Source: Amphibalanus amphitrite | Lineage: Eukaryota; Arthropoda; Thecostraca; Balanomorpha; Balanidae | DNA: 64,000 nt | Reading direction: 5' to 3' | Assembly: GCF_019059575.1 (NCBI RefSeq) | Contig: NW_024882801.1 | Coordinates: forward strand, 124,001-188,000 | Shown: in pieces, positions 24,900-35,988 of the stretch | How positions within the stretch are numbered: the first letter of the stretch is position 1 | How the letters are laid out: every line of letters begins with the position of its first letter | Program-made: the position numbers and the translations under genes | Notes under the pieces: model-generated | What the model saw: the letters and a program-made list of their open reading frames with translations, nothing else | The model's database searches: none | What the model was told of the DNA's origin: nothing

Positions 24900-26390
24900 A
24901 CCTGCTTCCCAACGAGGCCGGCCTGCAACAACTGCTGGCCGGCTGTTGGCCGAAAAAAAACGCCTTCAACCGGATGTCAGTTGTCAAATCAACGCGTATT
25001 AATGCATTCAATAGGATGGGCTTACGTAAAGCTGTATAATTGCAAATATATAATGGCACTGTTTTTGATCCGTTCGGTATGCATTGGTATCATATGATCT
25101 CTCATTCACAGACGATCAGCTGCGAAGACCCAGATCCGTAGTAGAGGGCTCATCGAGTCCGGGTCCAGCTCCCCGTACTTCCTCCACTTTGGAAACACCG
25201 CAGCGCAGATCACAGTTATACATAATATTTAGTTTTCATTCACTTCATAACCGAAGGTTGTTTGATAGGTGATATGCTGCTTGAGTTGCACCCCGGTATA
25301 TCAATACGAAGCTTCCGTCCCTGCCACATACCAGTGAAGGAGGCGGCGGCGGCGGCGGCCGGGGCCGGGCTGCCCTGCCCACCGACACAGTCTGTGAAAT
25401 GCCCCAACAACCTTTAAAATTCAACAGGCTTCATAAATGTTTTTTTGCACCATATTTTCTCGCGTATATGAAAGCTCTAAAATGTACAATATTCCTTTCA
25501 GCCACAAGCGATATAAAAGCTCTACAAAACGTCATGTCTCTGTGTGCAAGAAAGACACATATATTGTGTATAATCGAGCGTACATGATCTGCAGCGCTGC
25601 GGAGGGCTGCTCGGTTGCCGCTTTTTACCAGTCGGCTCTAGGTCGGACATATGGGTAAACAAAATGGAATAGTAATATTAAACAATGCTACCTGCTGATG
25701 CTACTGGGCCTCTCATTGGTGAAGAACTGGCAGCCAGCCAGCGTGTTTTTGTGAGAACTGTTTTAACAGCAGCAACCGAACGGCTCTCGGGCCAGCGACC
25801 AGTGAGCGTAGACAGCACAGCGCTCCGTTAGGCATCGGCGGGCAAGCACGCATTAGCTGTGGACGGACCGGCCGCCCGAACATATTTGTCGGTATCGAAA
25901 GTATCGTGAACCAAATGACTGCTAGCGAAAAAAGGACTGCCTCTCGTATCCATGAAAACATGTGTTCTACAAAAGTACATAATTGCTTAGTTGTCGCCAA
26001 TCACTCATTGCACCATGGCGTCAGTGTGGGGCCGCGCCCCGAATCATCTCAATCGCCAGGCAAAGCATCTCAATCGACAGGCACATGGTAGTCCAGCTAC
26101 GAATCCGAGCCGCGGCATCCCGTCTATGTATCTACATTACACCACAATCGAACACTGTCGGGCCACAAGAGACAGCAGTCTCCAATGTAACATCAAAACC
26201 CGCCACTCGTCTAATATCAGAAAAATGAGCATTGAGTACCTACCGAATATCGACTACAGAAGATTACAATGGGGTGCAGATCTAGCAAGAGTGTCGCGGT
26301 TCGTCTCGGCACGGCTTACAGGCCGCCGAGCCCGCGCAGGTGACCGCCAGCTCCACCTGTTCCACCTCCGGCGCGGAAGCTCGATCACAA
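24900..26390. other. Unassigned region
   Basis: AT-rich DNA with a (GGC)n run near 25340-25360 and GC-rich patches at 25780-25880 and 26280-26390. Nothing with codon bias or a recognisable domain. Confidence 0.4.
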
Positions 26391-26398
26391 GACTGACC

Positions 26399-26626
26399 TC
26401 AGTCGGCGCTCTGTGCTCGGCACAGGGCGACCGGGTCAGGAGCGGGCCGCTGCCGCCAGGGCCGCGGCCACCAGCCACGCGGCAGCGCCCGCGCACCGGC
26501 CGCCACCACCCGCTCAGCCCAGATGCGCGCCACGGCGTCATTGGGGCTTCCCTGAGCAGGATCGAACCAGAGCTGCATGCACGGCTCCGTATCCGCCGTG
26601 AACTTCCACGAGTGATCCCACACCTG
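26399..26626 (-). CDS. Probable coding exon of an unidentified gene
   Basis: On the minus strand an acceptor with a good pyrimidine tract (CGCCTTTTTCAG) ends at about 26627. The exon then reads VWDHSWKFTADTEPCMQLWF followed by DPAQGSPNDAVARIWAERVV. Codon third positions are G/C-rich and the composition is balanced (Trp, Cys, Met, Asp), unlike the opposite strand, which gives Ala/Pro/Arg runs. A possible donor follows the ...WAER codons (GCGG|GTGGTG); beyond it the frame becomes low-complexity until a stop at 26399. It opens in phase 0, which matches the upstream minus exon at 29051-29128. I do not recognise the protein. Confidence 0.4.
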   Translation of the reverse strand, partial: QVWDHSWKFTADTEPCMQLWFDPAQGSPNDAVARIWAERVVAAGARALPRGWWPRPWRQRPAPDPVALCRAQSAD

Positions 26627-27584
26627 AAAAAGGCGCACGGTTTGCGTCACAGCTCGGCTCACTTTCACAGTCCACGCACCGGCAGCAATTAAGGGCTACT
26701 TAGATAGTGTGCTAATAGAGCGCAATCACTTAGCTTAATCCATATAGTCAACCATGAATTGTTAATTACGAGCGAGCGAGCGAAGCGAAGTCTTTTCAAT
26801 ATCACGGAAAAAGCTCAGTATGAGCGGCCCGACCCGGCCCGGCCTGTAACGCTTTTGAGAGGCTTATATCTCAGCAACCGCTGCACAGTGGGGATTTTTC
26901 CGATCTAGCGCCTATTAATTCAAAAAATATTTTTTGGATTTTGGTTTATTTTTTGTGTCAGTAGGGCTAAGAAATGTCTGAATTTTTCATATATGGCATT
27001 GTTTTATCTGTATGTCCACAGCAAAACTAGGAAAAATGCGCCCAAAGTTCACACTCATGCGTGATTACTCAATGGGCTCAGCAAGGCCCGAAAGTATAGC
27101 TCAATTTCATTGTCCTGTCCTGTTGGTTTTAATCTTGCGAGGTCTTAAAGTTGCATATCGTCTGAAAGGCACCTTTATTAGGAATGGAATGGCAAACAGA
27201 AAGTATGCCACAACCTTACTAAGGTCACAAAAATGCCCTTTACAAAAAAACCCTTACAGACACCATATTGAAGGAATGGTATTCTAAATAAATGTAGGAA
27301 ATCAACAATGTCCTCCACACTTTTCCACTCCGAAATATATCCTATCGAATTCGCCACATTCTTCTGCACAAGACAACGCCTAGTTTGGCTGCCGGAACTT
27401 GCCTGAACACGGAATATTCACAACACCCCACTCGAGGAGCGCTAGGGCAAACAGCACGATATAGGTATGTTTCGGACATAGGCGAATAATTTTACTTCGT
27501 GATTTATATGATGCATATTTTCTGAGACACATTCATTAGGAATAGGATGACAAGCGTAAATTATACATACCGTAACCTAATTAA

Positions 27585-28445
27585 CCATCGCACTGGTGGG
27601 GAGGGGGAGGGGGAAGGGGTCGGATAAAACCCAATGGTTTTCCGCAAATTACTCGCGCAAAAAGCGGCCGATCGCGCCGAAACTTTCGGTACCCTCGAGA
27701 TCATCAATTTTACATCTAACCTAAAAATTTCATGACTCTGACCCAACTGACCTTTGACCTGTGGCATATTTCTCGAGACCATGTTTGGCCGGAATCGCGA
27801 TTCGGCGTATGCCAGCTCACATTATCCGCGGTTTCCAGTCTTTTTGTGGTTTTAAACGTTCAAATATGTGAAATGATGTTGGTGCCATGCATAATGGTGG
27901 GTGTCAGGGTCACGTGAAGGTCAAGTCAAGGCCATTGACCTTTTGATGACCTTGGTTCACTTTTTCGAGTTTTACTTGTTTCTAGGGTAGTCTTTGGTGC
28001 TGATTTCGATTTTAGCAGCCATTTGAATATTTACGAAGTAGTTCTAGTGCCTTCGTTCCATGTTACGAAGCTATCAGTAGTAGGTGACACTTCTATGGAT
28101 GGCCGGCAGGACGCCTACTAATTGATCTAACATGACCTGACCCGACCTGGCCTAAATGCATAAAGACATCGTCTGTGATCAAAACTAACATGACATTCGT
28201 GATCAGCACCCCAAAATACCCCGTAACACCCTAACTTTGCGAAGATTCAAGAGGTCTCGATTTCCCAACTTTAGTTAGGTCATTAAACTGACTTGGAAAG
28301 TCAGCTTATGACCTTGGACTTTGAAATTGGATATATTCGGCCTAATGTCGTCATAGGCAGCACGCTTGACTTTTCCGCGAAGCTCTAGCTTGATCAGGGG
28401 CCAAACGGCTGAGCGGGGGGTCCAATTGAACCCCCTATATATGTT
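27585..28445. mobile_element. Decayed TTAA-family element, copy D
   Basis: The interior matches the reverse complement of copy E (44350-45221): both contain AAAAGCGGCCGATCGCG followed by GAAACTTTC and TACCCTCG, and both contain CTAGCT-GATCAGGGGC near the other end. A TTAA sits at 27581-27584 and a G-rich tract at 27596-27620. At the right end only the hairpin relic GGGGGTCCAATTGAACCCCC (about 28419-28438) survives and the terminus is eroded. It is older than copies A-C and carries several TGACCT/AGGTCA hexamers. Confidence 0.65.
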
Positions 28446-29050
28446 GATTATGCACATTTACAGGTAAAATTCTCACCAGGACACACCAGCCAACATCTGT
28501 GCACAATCTGGCTACAATTCTACCTATGGTTTGCCCCCTACGAATAAATACGTGCTAGATCGGAAAAATCCCCACTGTGCGCTGGACCGATTGGCCTGCG
28601 GTCTTTTTTTTGTTGGCTAGCACTATTCCCTCTACCCCGTAATTGACTACTCTTGATACATTACAGGGACCGTCGTGGCACGTGCCACGTGAAAAGTCAA
28701 GGGTGTTATTTGTCAAAAGTTGCAAAAGAAGTGATTTTGAGAGGCTCATCTCAGCAGCCGCTTGGGCGGTCTTGCGGTAAATTTTGTAGGGTAGCTGCAC
28801 CCCTTCAACCAAAGGTCGGATGCTCTTGATCTATGTGAGTGACCCCCACTGCACGTGCAAAATGCAAAAAGAAGAGGTGCCGAATTTGTTCCCATTTCAA
28901 TAACTCTGTAATTACTGGGGCGATTTAGCTGAAACTTGGCATACAGGTAGGCAGTAGGCACCCACCAGGCAATGCATTCCCATATGTTGCGGTTAGGGTG
29001 CTACTGCTTGTGTATTATGTGTAAAATAAAGGACGCTTGAATCTTACCTG
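28446..29050. other. Unassigned spacer
   Basis: Mixed-composition DNA between element D and the small minus-strand exon. Parts resemble sequence near 42080-42400 (for example CATTCCCATRT...GGGGTRCT and an 'aaaagtt...ttttgagagg' segment), so it is probably a dispersed repeat. No coding signal. Confidence 0.4.
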
Positions 29051-29128
29051 AGTGATGTCCATTTCTTGATCACTTTCATCTGTGGGTGACCGAGCAGCGA
29101 CAGCAACCCAAGGCGTATACGGAATCTG
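29051..29128 (-). CDS. Small internal exon with both splice sites, unidentified gene
   Basis: On the minus strand the acceptor GATTTTTTACAG is followed by 78 nucleotides and then a strong donor, CTCAG|GTAAGATT. One frame is open through all 26 codons (IPYTPWVAVAARSPTDESDQ, then EMDITQ), starting and ending in phase 0. The Ser/Asp/Glu-rich end looks like a linker. If it joins the minus exon at about 26626, the phases agree. The product is unknown. Confidence 0.45.
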
Positions 29129-29711
29129 TAAAAAATCAGCACACCGTTACCACATGTTTTAATAAAACTTACCTATAGGGAGGTAGCATAAAATACAGAT
29201 CAAAACAATAACATACAAACATACAGATATTCGGTTAGGTTGAAATGGCTAAAAAATATAGAAAATAAGGGCAAGGTACTAGGGCTGTAAAGCTGTAAGG
29301 GCTCGGTACTAGTAATAATTTTTGGCTAAAAATATCACAAATAAAGACTCTGCACTAAAGCTGTAATGTCTGGTACTAGGAATAACTTTAGAGTGAAGTG
29401 TTACAAAAACAATATTCAAAGTCTTTTGATAACTTTGCAGGCATTTTCATCACTTTTAAAAAATAACTTACATTCTGATCCGGCACAGCACTGTTCTTTA
29501 GACGCAAACGTTTTTGACTGTGCTTATCATGGTGCGCACTTCTTGTTAAGTTTAAGTGGTCATGTGGTCTTGGCTCATTGGTCATGCCACACACCCTCAT
29601 CCACTTTTCTCTGTACTTCTTTTTTTAGCGGGAACCTAAAAGTAAAAAAGGGTCAACACATGCTTAGTCCATGCAACACATACTCTGTGTATTAAGCTGA
29701 ATAGCTCCACT

Positions 29712-29830
29712 GAGCCCAGTTTCACCAAGTGCGGTAAACTTAATTTTGGGGTAGTTTTTGTAGTTAAGTAGTGGGGTAGTTTGGTAGTTTACCCCAAATT
29801 GAGTTTACCGCACTTGGTGAAACTGGGCTC
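29712..29830. mobile_element. 119-bp palindromic MITE
   Basis: Perfect inverted ends of about 28 bp begin GAGCCCAGTTTCACCAAGTG and enclose a short internal TTTGGGGTAGTTT region. The transcript or single strand would fold into one long hairpin. The terminal motif resembles that of the MITE cluster at 51883-52535 (GGGCCCTGTTTCACC). Target duplication not resolved. Confidence 0.75.
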
Positions 29831-30443
29831 TGGTGAGTTTCCTTTTCTTGTCAGCACATAAGTGAAAGAAAACTGTGTAGACAAGAGATGAACCAAACCC
29901 CCATGGAAAGGTAGGTGTTACCACAACCAGGAAATGGGATTTGAAGGGCTGGATAAATGTGTCTGAGTTCTGCCTTTCAGCAGACTGGAAAACATCCATA
30001 CACTACGCCGGATGCCCGTGAGCCCCTCATGCGCCAAAATTTGAAGCAAGCAATTTTGAGCTGAAATTCCAGTGCATGATTTCCACTGAAAGTTGGGTGC
30101 CTGTTTGCACCAAAATTAAGCCACTTTTACATAAAGCACATGTGCATATCTACCGACCAAGGCTATATCAACCAGACAGATCGTTCCGGGGCCTCGGAAT
30201 CAGACGCTCTTCCCTTTCTGAGCGTCTGAATTAGTTAATGTTCCCATGTAAACCCAATACCACAATTTGTGTGGCACACTGTAGAGGAAATAGTTCACTT
30301 TCACGAAATTATTTTTTTTGCAATGGATTTGTGATTTTTTATGTTCAAAATGATCAGCAAAGAAAATAAAACCTTTTTACAGCAAAAGATTATTTTCTAT
30401 ATTTTTGATATAGGAAGAACTTTTCAGTTTCTGTAAGGCACAC

Positions 30444-30645
30444 GCGATCCAGTATGAAAAGAGCATGGGTCCCGAAAATTCTTAGAAACTAGAGAAATTA
30501 TCGCGGCCACCGGCATTTGGGCGATCTGCTCGTGCTTTTGTTACTGGAGCGCCTCACTGGAGCGAATTTCTCTAGAGTTCTCGTAGATAATTTCTCTAGT
30601 TTCTGAAGAATTTTCGGGACCCATGCTCGTTTCATACTGGATGCG
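30444..30645. mobile_element. Long-arm hairpin element
   Basis: Arms of about 59 bp (30444-30502 and 30586-30645) are nearly exact reverse complements, starting GCGATCCAGTATGAAA on the left. They contain GCATGGGTCCCGAAAATTCTT and the AGAGAAATT palindromes. The spacer is 83 bp. AAGGCACAC occurs just outside on both sides (about 30435-30443 and 30655-30663) and may be a target duplication. A foldback or MITE-type element is the likeliest reading. Confidence 0.7.
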
Positions 30646-33600
30646 AATATATGCAAGGCACACATCCTCAACGTAAGACACATTTTTCGGGACGAGAAAT
30701 AGAATATCTTTGCCTAGGGTGATCGTTGGGCTGTAAAAGCTCCTGATTTATGCTCGTCTCAGCCCAAGCTACGGAACTGCTATTCCAGTTCAAAACCCAT
30801 GTTAAAATGTGAACTATTTCCTTTAAGGTGAAACAAGGCCCAGGCCGGAAGTTCCGACTCTCTTCAGACCTGCCAGCGCCCGCAGGGCAAGTCTGCTGCT
30901 AGATTGACCACAGCGTGTCAAAAAATTCGGTGACAGCCATTTGCATAAACATTATGCGCCATGCGGTCACCCTGCGCCTAAAAATTCAGCTGCCACCATG
31001 CGTTGAATTTGACGCATGCAAAATTATGCTGGATGTGCGATGAAATTTTCGGGGCAACGCCGCAATCACGCCACTTCGCATGACATATTCGGCATAACTT
31101 GCGTTTTTTTATCCAGTCTGGCATTTCAGTTGTGAAAGCCTGAACAGTTCAAAAGGGTTTGCTAATCCAGGGGAGAGTTCTGTGAAAACAAAAGTAATAG
31201 AAGAGCCATTGCAATAAATAAGAATTTAGGTACCTACCTAGGTACTTACTTGTGCACAGTCACACGCATATCAGTCCCGACCCGACGTAGGTCGTTTGCT
31301 CCGCGGATCACGCACTTCTTCATCGTTATTACTTATTATAGGTATTTGTTCGAACAAAAATGCCCTGATTTCGGATCAGAGCCACGGTATAAAATATGGT
31401 ATACTGCCTTGCGTAAGATAAAAATGCATTTTAGCAATTGGCTACCAAACGAGATGTCATCTGTTCAGGGCATAGCATAGGTTTACTTTCATAGACCTCA
31501 TGAAAGTAGCTCATGAAACTCATCACCAATCAGCGCGACGGATTTCAAGATTCGATTGCGGATGTTCATCCGCCGGCCGATTGCCAGAACAGACAACGAA
31601 AAATAATGCAACTGCTCGTGGTCTGCTCGCTAGTACAGGGATCCGTGCCTGATCAGTACTGCTGCAAGCTGATTGGTTAAAAACCAAAGCCTCGCCGCGG
31701 GTGGCTGTATTGTCGGATAAGAACGCATTCCTGGGATAAGAACGCATTCCTGGCATATTTTCTTTTAAAATTGCCGATAACTACGAATGGAGGCCGAAAT
31801 CGGCCGTAAGGAGGTAGACAGAGAGGTTTTCGGACACGGGCTACAAGATGGCTATCTCAGTTTCAATCCCCATGTTAAAGGTGGCCCTTTTCCTTTAAGC
31901 CTTGTTACTTTGAACTATTTTCATTTAAGTTAACACTTGAAATATTTACACCCGTCAGCATCCATTTATTCCTGTGGATAAAAACTACACAGAATAAGCA
32001 ATAGCCAGTCCTTGCATCTGATTTGACAACGCTTGTGCAATGACACTGCACACTGCATAGACAATAAGCATATAGTGGAGCGACTCTAAATGTTAGGGCA
32101 GTGCTCCAATTAGTCGCCCGGTACAGCTAATGAATGCTTTTTCTTTCATCCGGCCCACCAGCAGGTCTAAACTACGCCGGCGAGCGCACGGACCTCTTTT
32201 CGTGGTGTTCAATGAGGATCATTTGTGACACCAACGCTCCTTATTGTGTCAGTGGACACCGGTGTATTTCGTGGTCTCACGGTAGACAGGGAGATTTAAG
32301 CACACATTCAGTGGGCCAGGTATTCCATTTTTTTATGGTTCCACTAGACCTAAGCGTCGACGAAATTAGAGGAATGTATCAACGAATGCGGCAGCAAGGT
32401 TACGTGTAAACGAGTAGAGAACATGAAAAGGAATGCATCCGCATCAGCGGAAACATTTCCGTCTGATATGTTCTGAGAGATGTCGATTATTGATGTCGCT
32501 TACTTGGCATAAACACTTGTAACTGCCGCTCATCTGGGTAAGCAGACACATGCATCATGGTATACTCGTAGTTCGTTCCTAGGTAGAACGAACAATGAAG
32601 TTTGCGAGTACCTAATGGTCATTGGTCGCCATGTGCATTTATATGTTGTTGCATAGGTATATGTAGCGTAACGAAATGAGGTAAATGAGGAGCTCAACAT
32701 CTCTCATTTTAAAAGGGTCGGGTCAATCATATTAACCGATTTCCCGCATATTTTTGCGTTATTCTGGCATGCTCCAAGTGATGGGGGAATTATGAAAGAC
32801 AAGAATCATTTTGCATAGATATGCGCTATTGTAATATGTATCTGTGCTGCTGTTCTATATGTGTTTTGGACTAGCGAAACCTCCGAAGCTGCAGCGGAGT
32901 TTTCGACGGTAGCGGCGCATAGGCTTCTCAGACCTCACTGTTCCCCGGCCCTCGGCCTATCGAGCGCCTCTCATTGCTCAATCAGTGGTCCAATTCTGGC
33001 CTCTCTTTTCAGTCAGGATTAGACAAAGAAGCCCACAATCTCCCGATGCAAAAGCGTGAGAAAGTTCCACCGGCTCGAAATCAAACTCAATCTGGGCTAA
33101 GGAAATGTGTGAGGGTCATTTTGCAGAGCTGCGGGAGGCTCGCGGGCGCTCTATTGACCCAGGGTCCTGATGGGGCGGCGATCCCAGGAGGAACGCCGGC
33201 TCTTTTTCTTCGCCCCTCCCCTCAGCTGTTGTTATTGGATACCTCCGAGCCAGCAAACGGCGTCGGTGGGGGCCGTTGGATTGAACGAGTGTGACAGATT
33301 AAGCCATCACTGAGAACAGAGCGCCATCAGCGCGGAGGCCGTTCGTAGATGGGCCGACCGCTACTCTGCGGCCGCTGTTTTGGCATCCGCGGCACAATGA
33401 TGGGAGTCTGAACGACACCACATCATTGGACGCCCTGGGCTTGGGCCGCCGCCGGTGATCATAGGGCATCCTAGGGCGCGGCGTAAAAACATGTTCGGAA
33501 AGCCTCACTGATCATTTGCACCAAGTTTACCTACACCCAATTCTGACGAAGGAGCGGAGGACGATCGATCATTGGCTGAGTCTACAGGGACCTAACGGAC

Positions 33601-33660
33601 CTAACATGACGATCTGACCTAATATGTCTCGTGTGACCCATCACCCCCCTACTGGTGGCG

Positions 33661-33927
33661 ATGGCCGGTCTCGCCAGCAGCGATCCTGAGGCAAACGAGG
33701 AGTTCAACATGTTCTCTCCTCTCTTCAGCCCCACACAACACAAGGTGGTGAGACCGGCGGCCAACCCCTCTGAGCAGATCCACGTCAACACCAGTATTTA
33801 TCTAGTTTACACAGACTTGCACGAGGCTGTCAACAAGGCTACGCTGGGAACCGGGCTGCAAATGGGCAAGGTGGACCAACGGATGGGCTGGAGCGGGAGC
33901 GATGGATGTCATCTGTGTAATTTGTGA
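33661..33927 (+). CDS. Possible nicotinic acetylcholine receptor-like N-terminal exon
   Basis: From the ATG at 33661 the frame gives 88 residues. Codons from about 33667 to 33790 are G/C-ending and protein-like. After a hydrophobic Ala/Leu/Ser start come DPEANEEFNMFSPLF and then HKVVRPAANPSEQIHVNTS. This fits, in order and spacing, the start of a mature Cys-loop acetylcholine receptor subunit, where an acidic 'NP-D/E-A...L' segment precedes 'N-x-L-x-RPV-x-N-x-S/T' and a beta strand. The frame beyond about 33800 looks like intron readthrough. No downstream receptor exons (Cys-loop, M1-M4) are visible in the window, so it is an isolated exon, a pseudogene fragment, or a resemblance by chance. 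Confidence 0.4.
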   Translation: MAGLASSDPEANEEFNMFSPLFSPTQHKVVRPAANPSEQIHVNTSIYLVYTDLHEAVNKATLGTGLQMGKVDQRMGWSGSDGCHLCNL

Positions 33928-35988
33928 TTACAATAGCGTTAGATCAAATATCCAGCTGACACTTTTCAGACATTTTGAATAAAAGTATCACAAAATGTAG
34001 GCATTGTCATCGCATAATATGCAACAAATATCACGTCTTTATGTACATAAAGTTGAAGGAAAAATGTGACACGTTCTAGCCAAAGAGAAATGTCCCTTTA
34101 TCAGTGGCGCGGTACAAAACATTTTAATTAATCGCGCAACGCAGGAGCCATTTGTGAGAATTTCAACTGGCATGCAATTGCTTCCTGTCTGGGCAAATGA
34201 ATATGCAAAGGGATGCAACACCAATCTCTCCTGTCGGGATCCCGGCGACACTGAGAAATGACCTCTGCAATCTTAACCAGCACTCGTACAAAGTCGGGCG
34301 GGCCGGCCAGGAGCCGCGGCGCGGTGTCCGACGGAGACGCATGTGGCTGGTTTATTGGACGGCCTCCTGTGCGGAGCCACCATCAGTGGAACTTCAGACA
34401 CTGCCAGCTGCGCCCCTCCACTTCACTGCATTAGTGTTGGCGCCCCGCCGGCGCGGCCTCATCTGTATCCGTGAACACTGGTAACTTAGCCGGCTGAAAC
34501 ATTTCTGTGAACTGTGAACGAGACGGGAGAGAATTCGTCGCGGAAATTATAAGACCACGTAACTCGTTGTTCAGCTGCACCACCTGAAAGCTATTCGACT
34601 TTCGTCATTCATTCATTCTACCTCATTGGAGAAGCACAAACGCGATGACAGCTTATGAATGTTTGAGCGGTTAGATTCGGCCAGCGTCCTAAGGGCTGAA
34701 TATGAGAGAGGAGCATGAGGTCCTTTAGCATAAGGTACTTTATCATGAGGTCCTTTCGGTCTAATAAGACCGTTCCAAGCCCATGTGATTGGAACACAGG
34801 GGAAGATTTTGGGCCGAGTCGACCACCGACTGGTGCGCCGCTGTCGTTGAGCACATTCTGGGACGGGAGAGTCCCTGTGAGACGGGCCACCCAGCCACTC
34901 AAACACTGACCCTGAAGGGGCATGTCTAAGAAAATAATAGTGTAAGCAGCTGGATGCGGAATGCGGATGCGTTGGTCCTGAGGAAGAAGGGGAGGGAAAA
35001 ACTTCTCCAAATAAGGTGTGCGTGTTAATAAGGTACCGAGGAATGCTATTACACGTACTGTTGGCAGCCATGTTATTCTTGCTGTTTCATATGAACAGTC
35101 CCAGTGGGCATTATCTGCGCTAAAGTTTCTCGCCATTGTTTTTCTTGGCGAAGAATTTCAATAGCAATGCTCATTACCTCCGTTCCCACCATTTTTCCAT
35201 CCAGAGAGGCTGTTTTGAACCTCGCCAGTCTTTCTAACAGGCAAACAAACGGCACTGTGCGCGGTCGGCATTCAGAACCACTCGGCCGGCGGGGCTCCAC
35301 TTGAGCGCCAGCCTCGTTTGAAGCCGTACAACGCTCTGGCCCTGCGGATCGTGACTAGAGTACTTACAGAGCTTTAGCGCTAGTTCATAAACGACAGGTT
35401 AACTTAAAAACTTAAATATGAACAAGGTCGAAATGTTTTGAGGCATATGCATGGATTACTTTAAACGACACACTATTCAATATATGTTGTGGTTGTCCGA
35501 CGTCCATGCCTATCACACGTACAATACAATGCAGCTGGGCAGCATCCCATGTATTTGAGCCCGAGGCTGATGCATACGTAAAGGAATCGTTTCGCCTCCC
35601 GGCCGGCTGTTTCCGCCTCCGAACGACCGGCCAATCTGATGATACGGCGCGGCCATGCGGTGCTCGTAAACCGGTGATGCATAAACTTTCGGCGGCGCCA
35701 GCGCCCCAGCCACATGGCAACCGAGATGGCTCTTACAGCCCGCACCAGCGCACTGCGGCTAGATACGATCCGCTAGGGTCGAGCTGCTGCCAGGACACAC
35801 TCCCGCGTATCGCTCAGACCGTGACCGTATCGCACCCCGAGGCTCGCAGCTCGAAGACGGACGGCGTCCGCCATGTCGGCGGCGCCGCTCGGCCGTCTGA
35901 CCATTCCGCCCCATCGGCCGGCTACAGCGACCCGGACTTCCAGCCCAGCGGCTCCCTATCGATAACAGTCGTCTGTTTTTGTTCCCAG
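33928..35988. other. Intergenic or intronic region upstream of the LRR gene
   Basis: GC-rich patches at 34290-34470 and 35580-35960. The frame open upstream from 35506 into the LRR exon is broken conceptually by a good 3' splice site at 35988 and has no protein-like content, so it is probably intron. The first exon with the LRR protein's start codon was not found. Confidence 0.4.

Larger units (their letters stand above)
29129..33654. other. Long gene-free stretch with MITEs
   Basis: No supported coding exon. A minus-strand frame around 29470-29600 (WMRVCGMTNEP...) ends at a plausible donor AGAAT|GTAAGTTA but lacks a credible acceptor. Two inverted-repeat elements are listed separately at 29712 and 30444. 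The arms TGTAGAGGAAATAGTTCAC (about 30282-30300) and GTGAACTATTTCCTTTAAG (about 30810-30828) may be the ends of a larger element enclosing the 30444 hairpin. Confidence 0.4.

Noticed and set aside
26560..26600. tRNA-like B-box (GGTTCGATCC) on the minus strand
   Set aside because: No cloverleaf could be drawn around it, and it lies within a coding-like exon.
29388..29600. Minus-strand frame WMRVCGM... with a good donor, possibly a THAP second exon
   Set aside because: A stop lies directly upstream in frame with no pyrimidine-rich acceptor between them, and the expected Cys-x-x-His pair is missing.
35506..35988. Start of the LRR protein at the ATG at 35506
   Set aside because: The preceding 161 codons are not protein-like, and a strong splice acceptor at 35988 leads straight into the signal-peptide core. 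The start is probably in an upstream exon.
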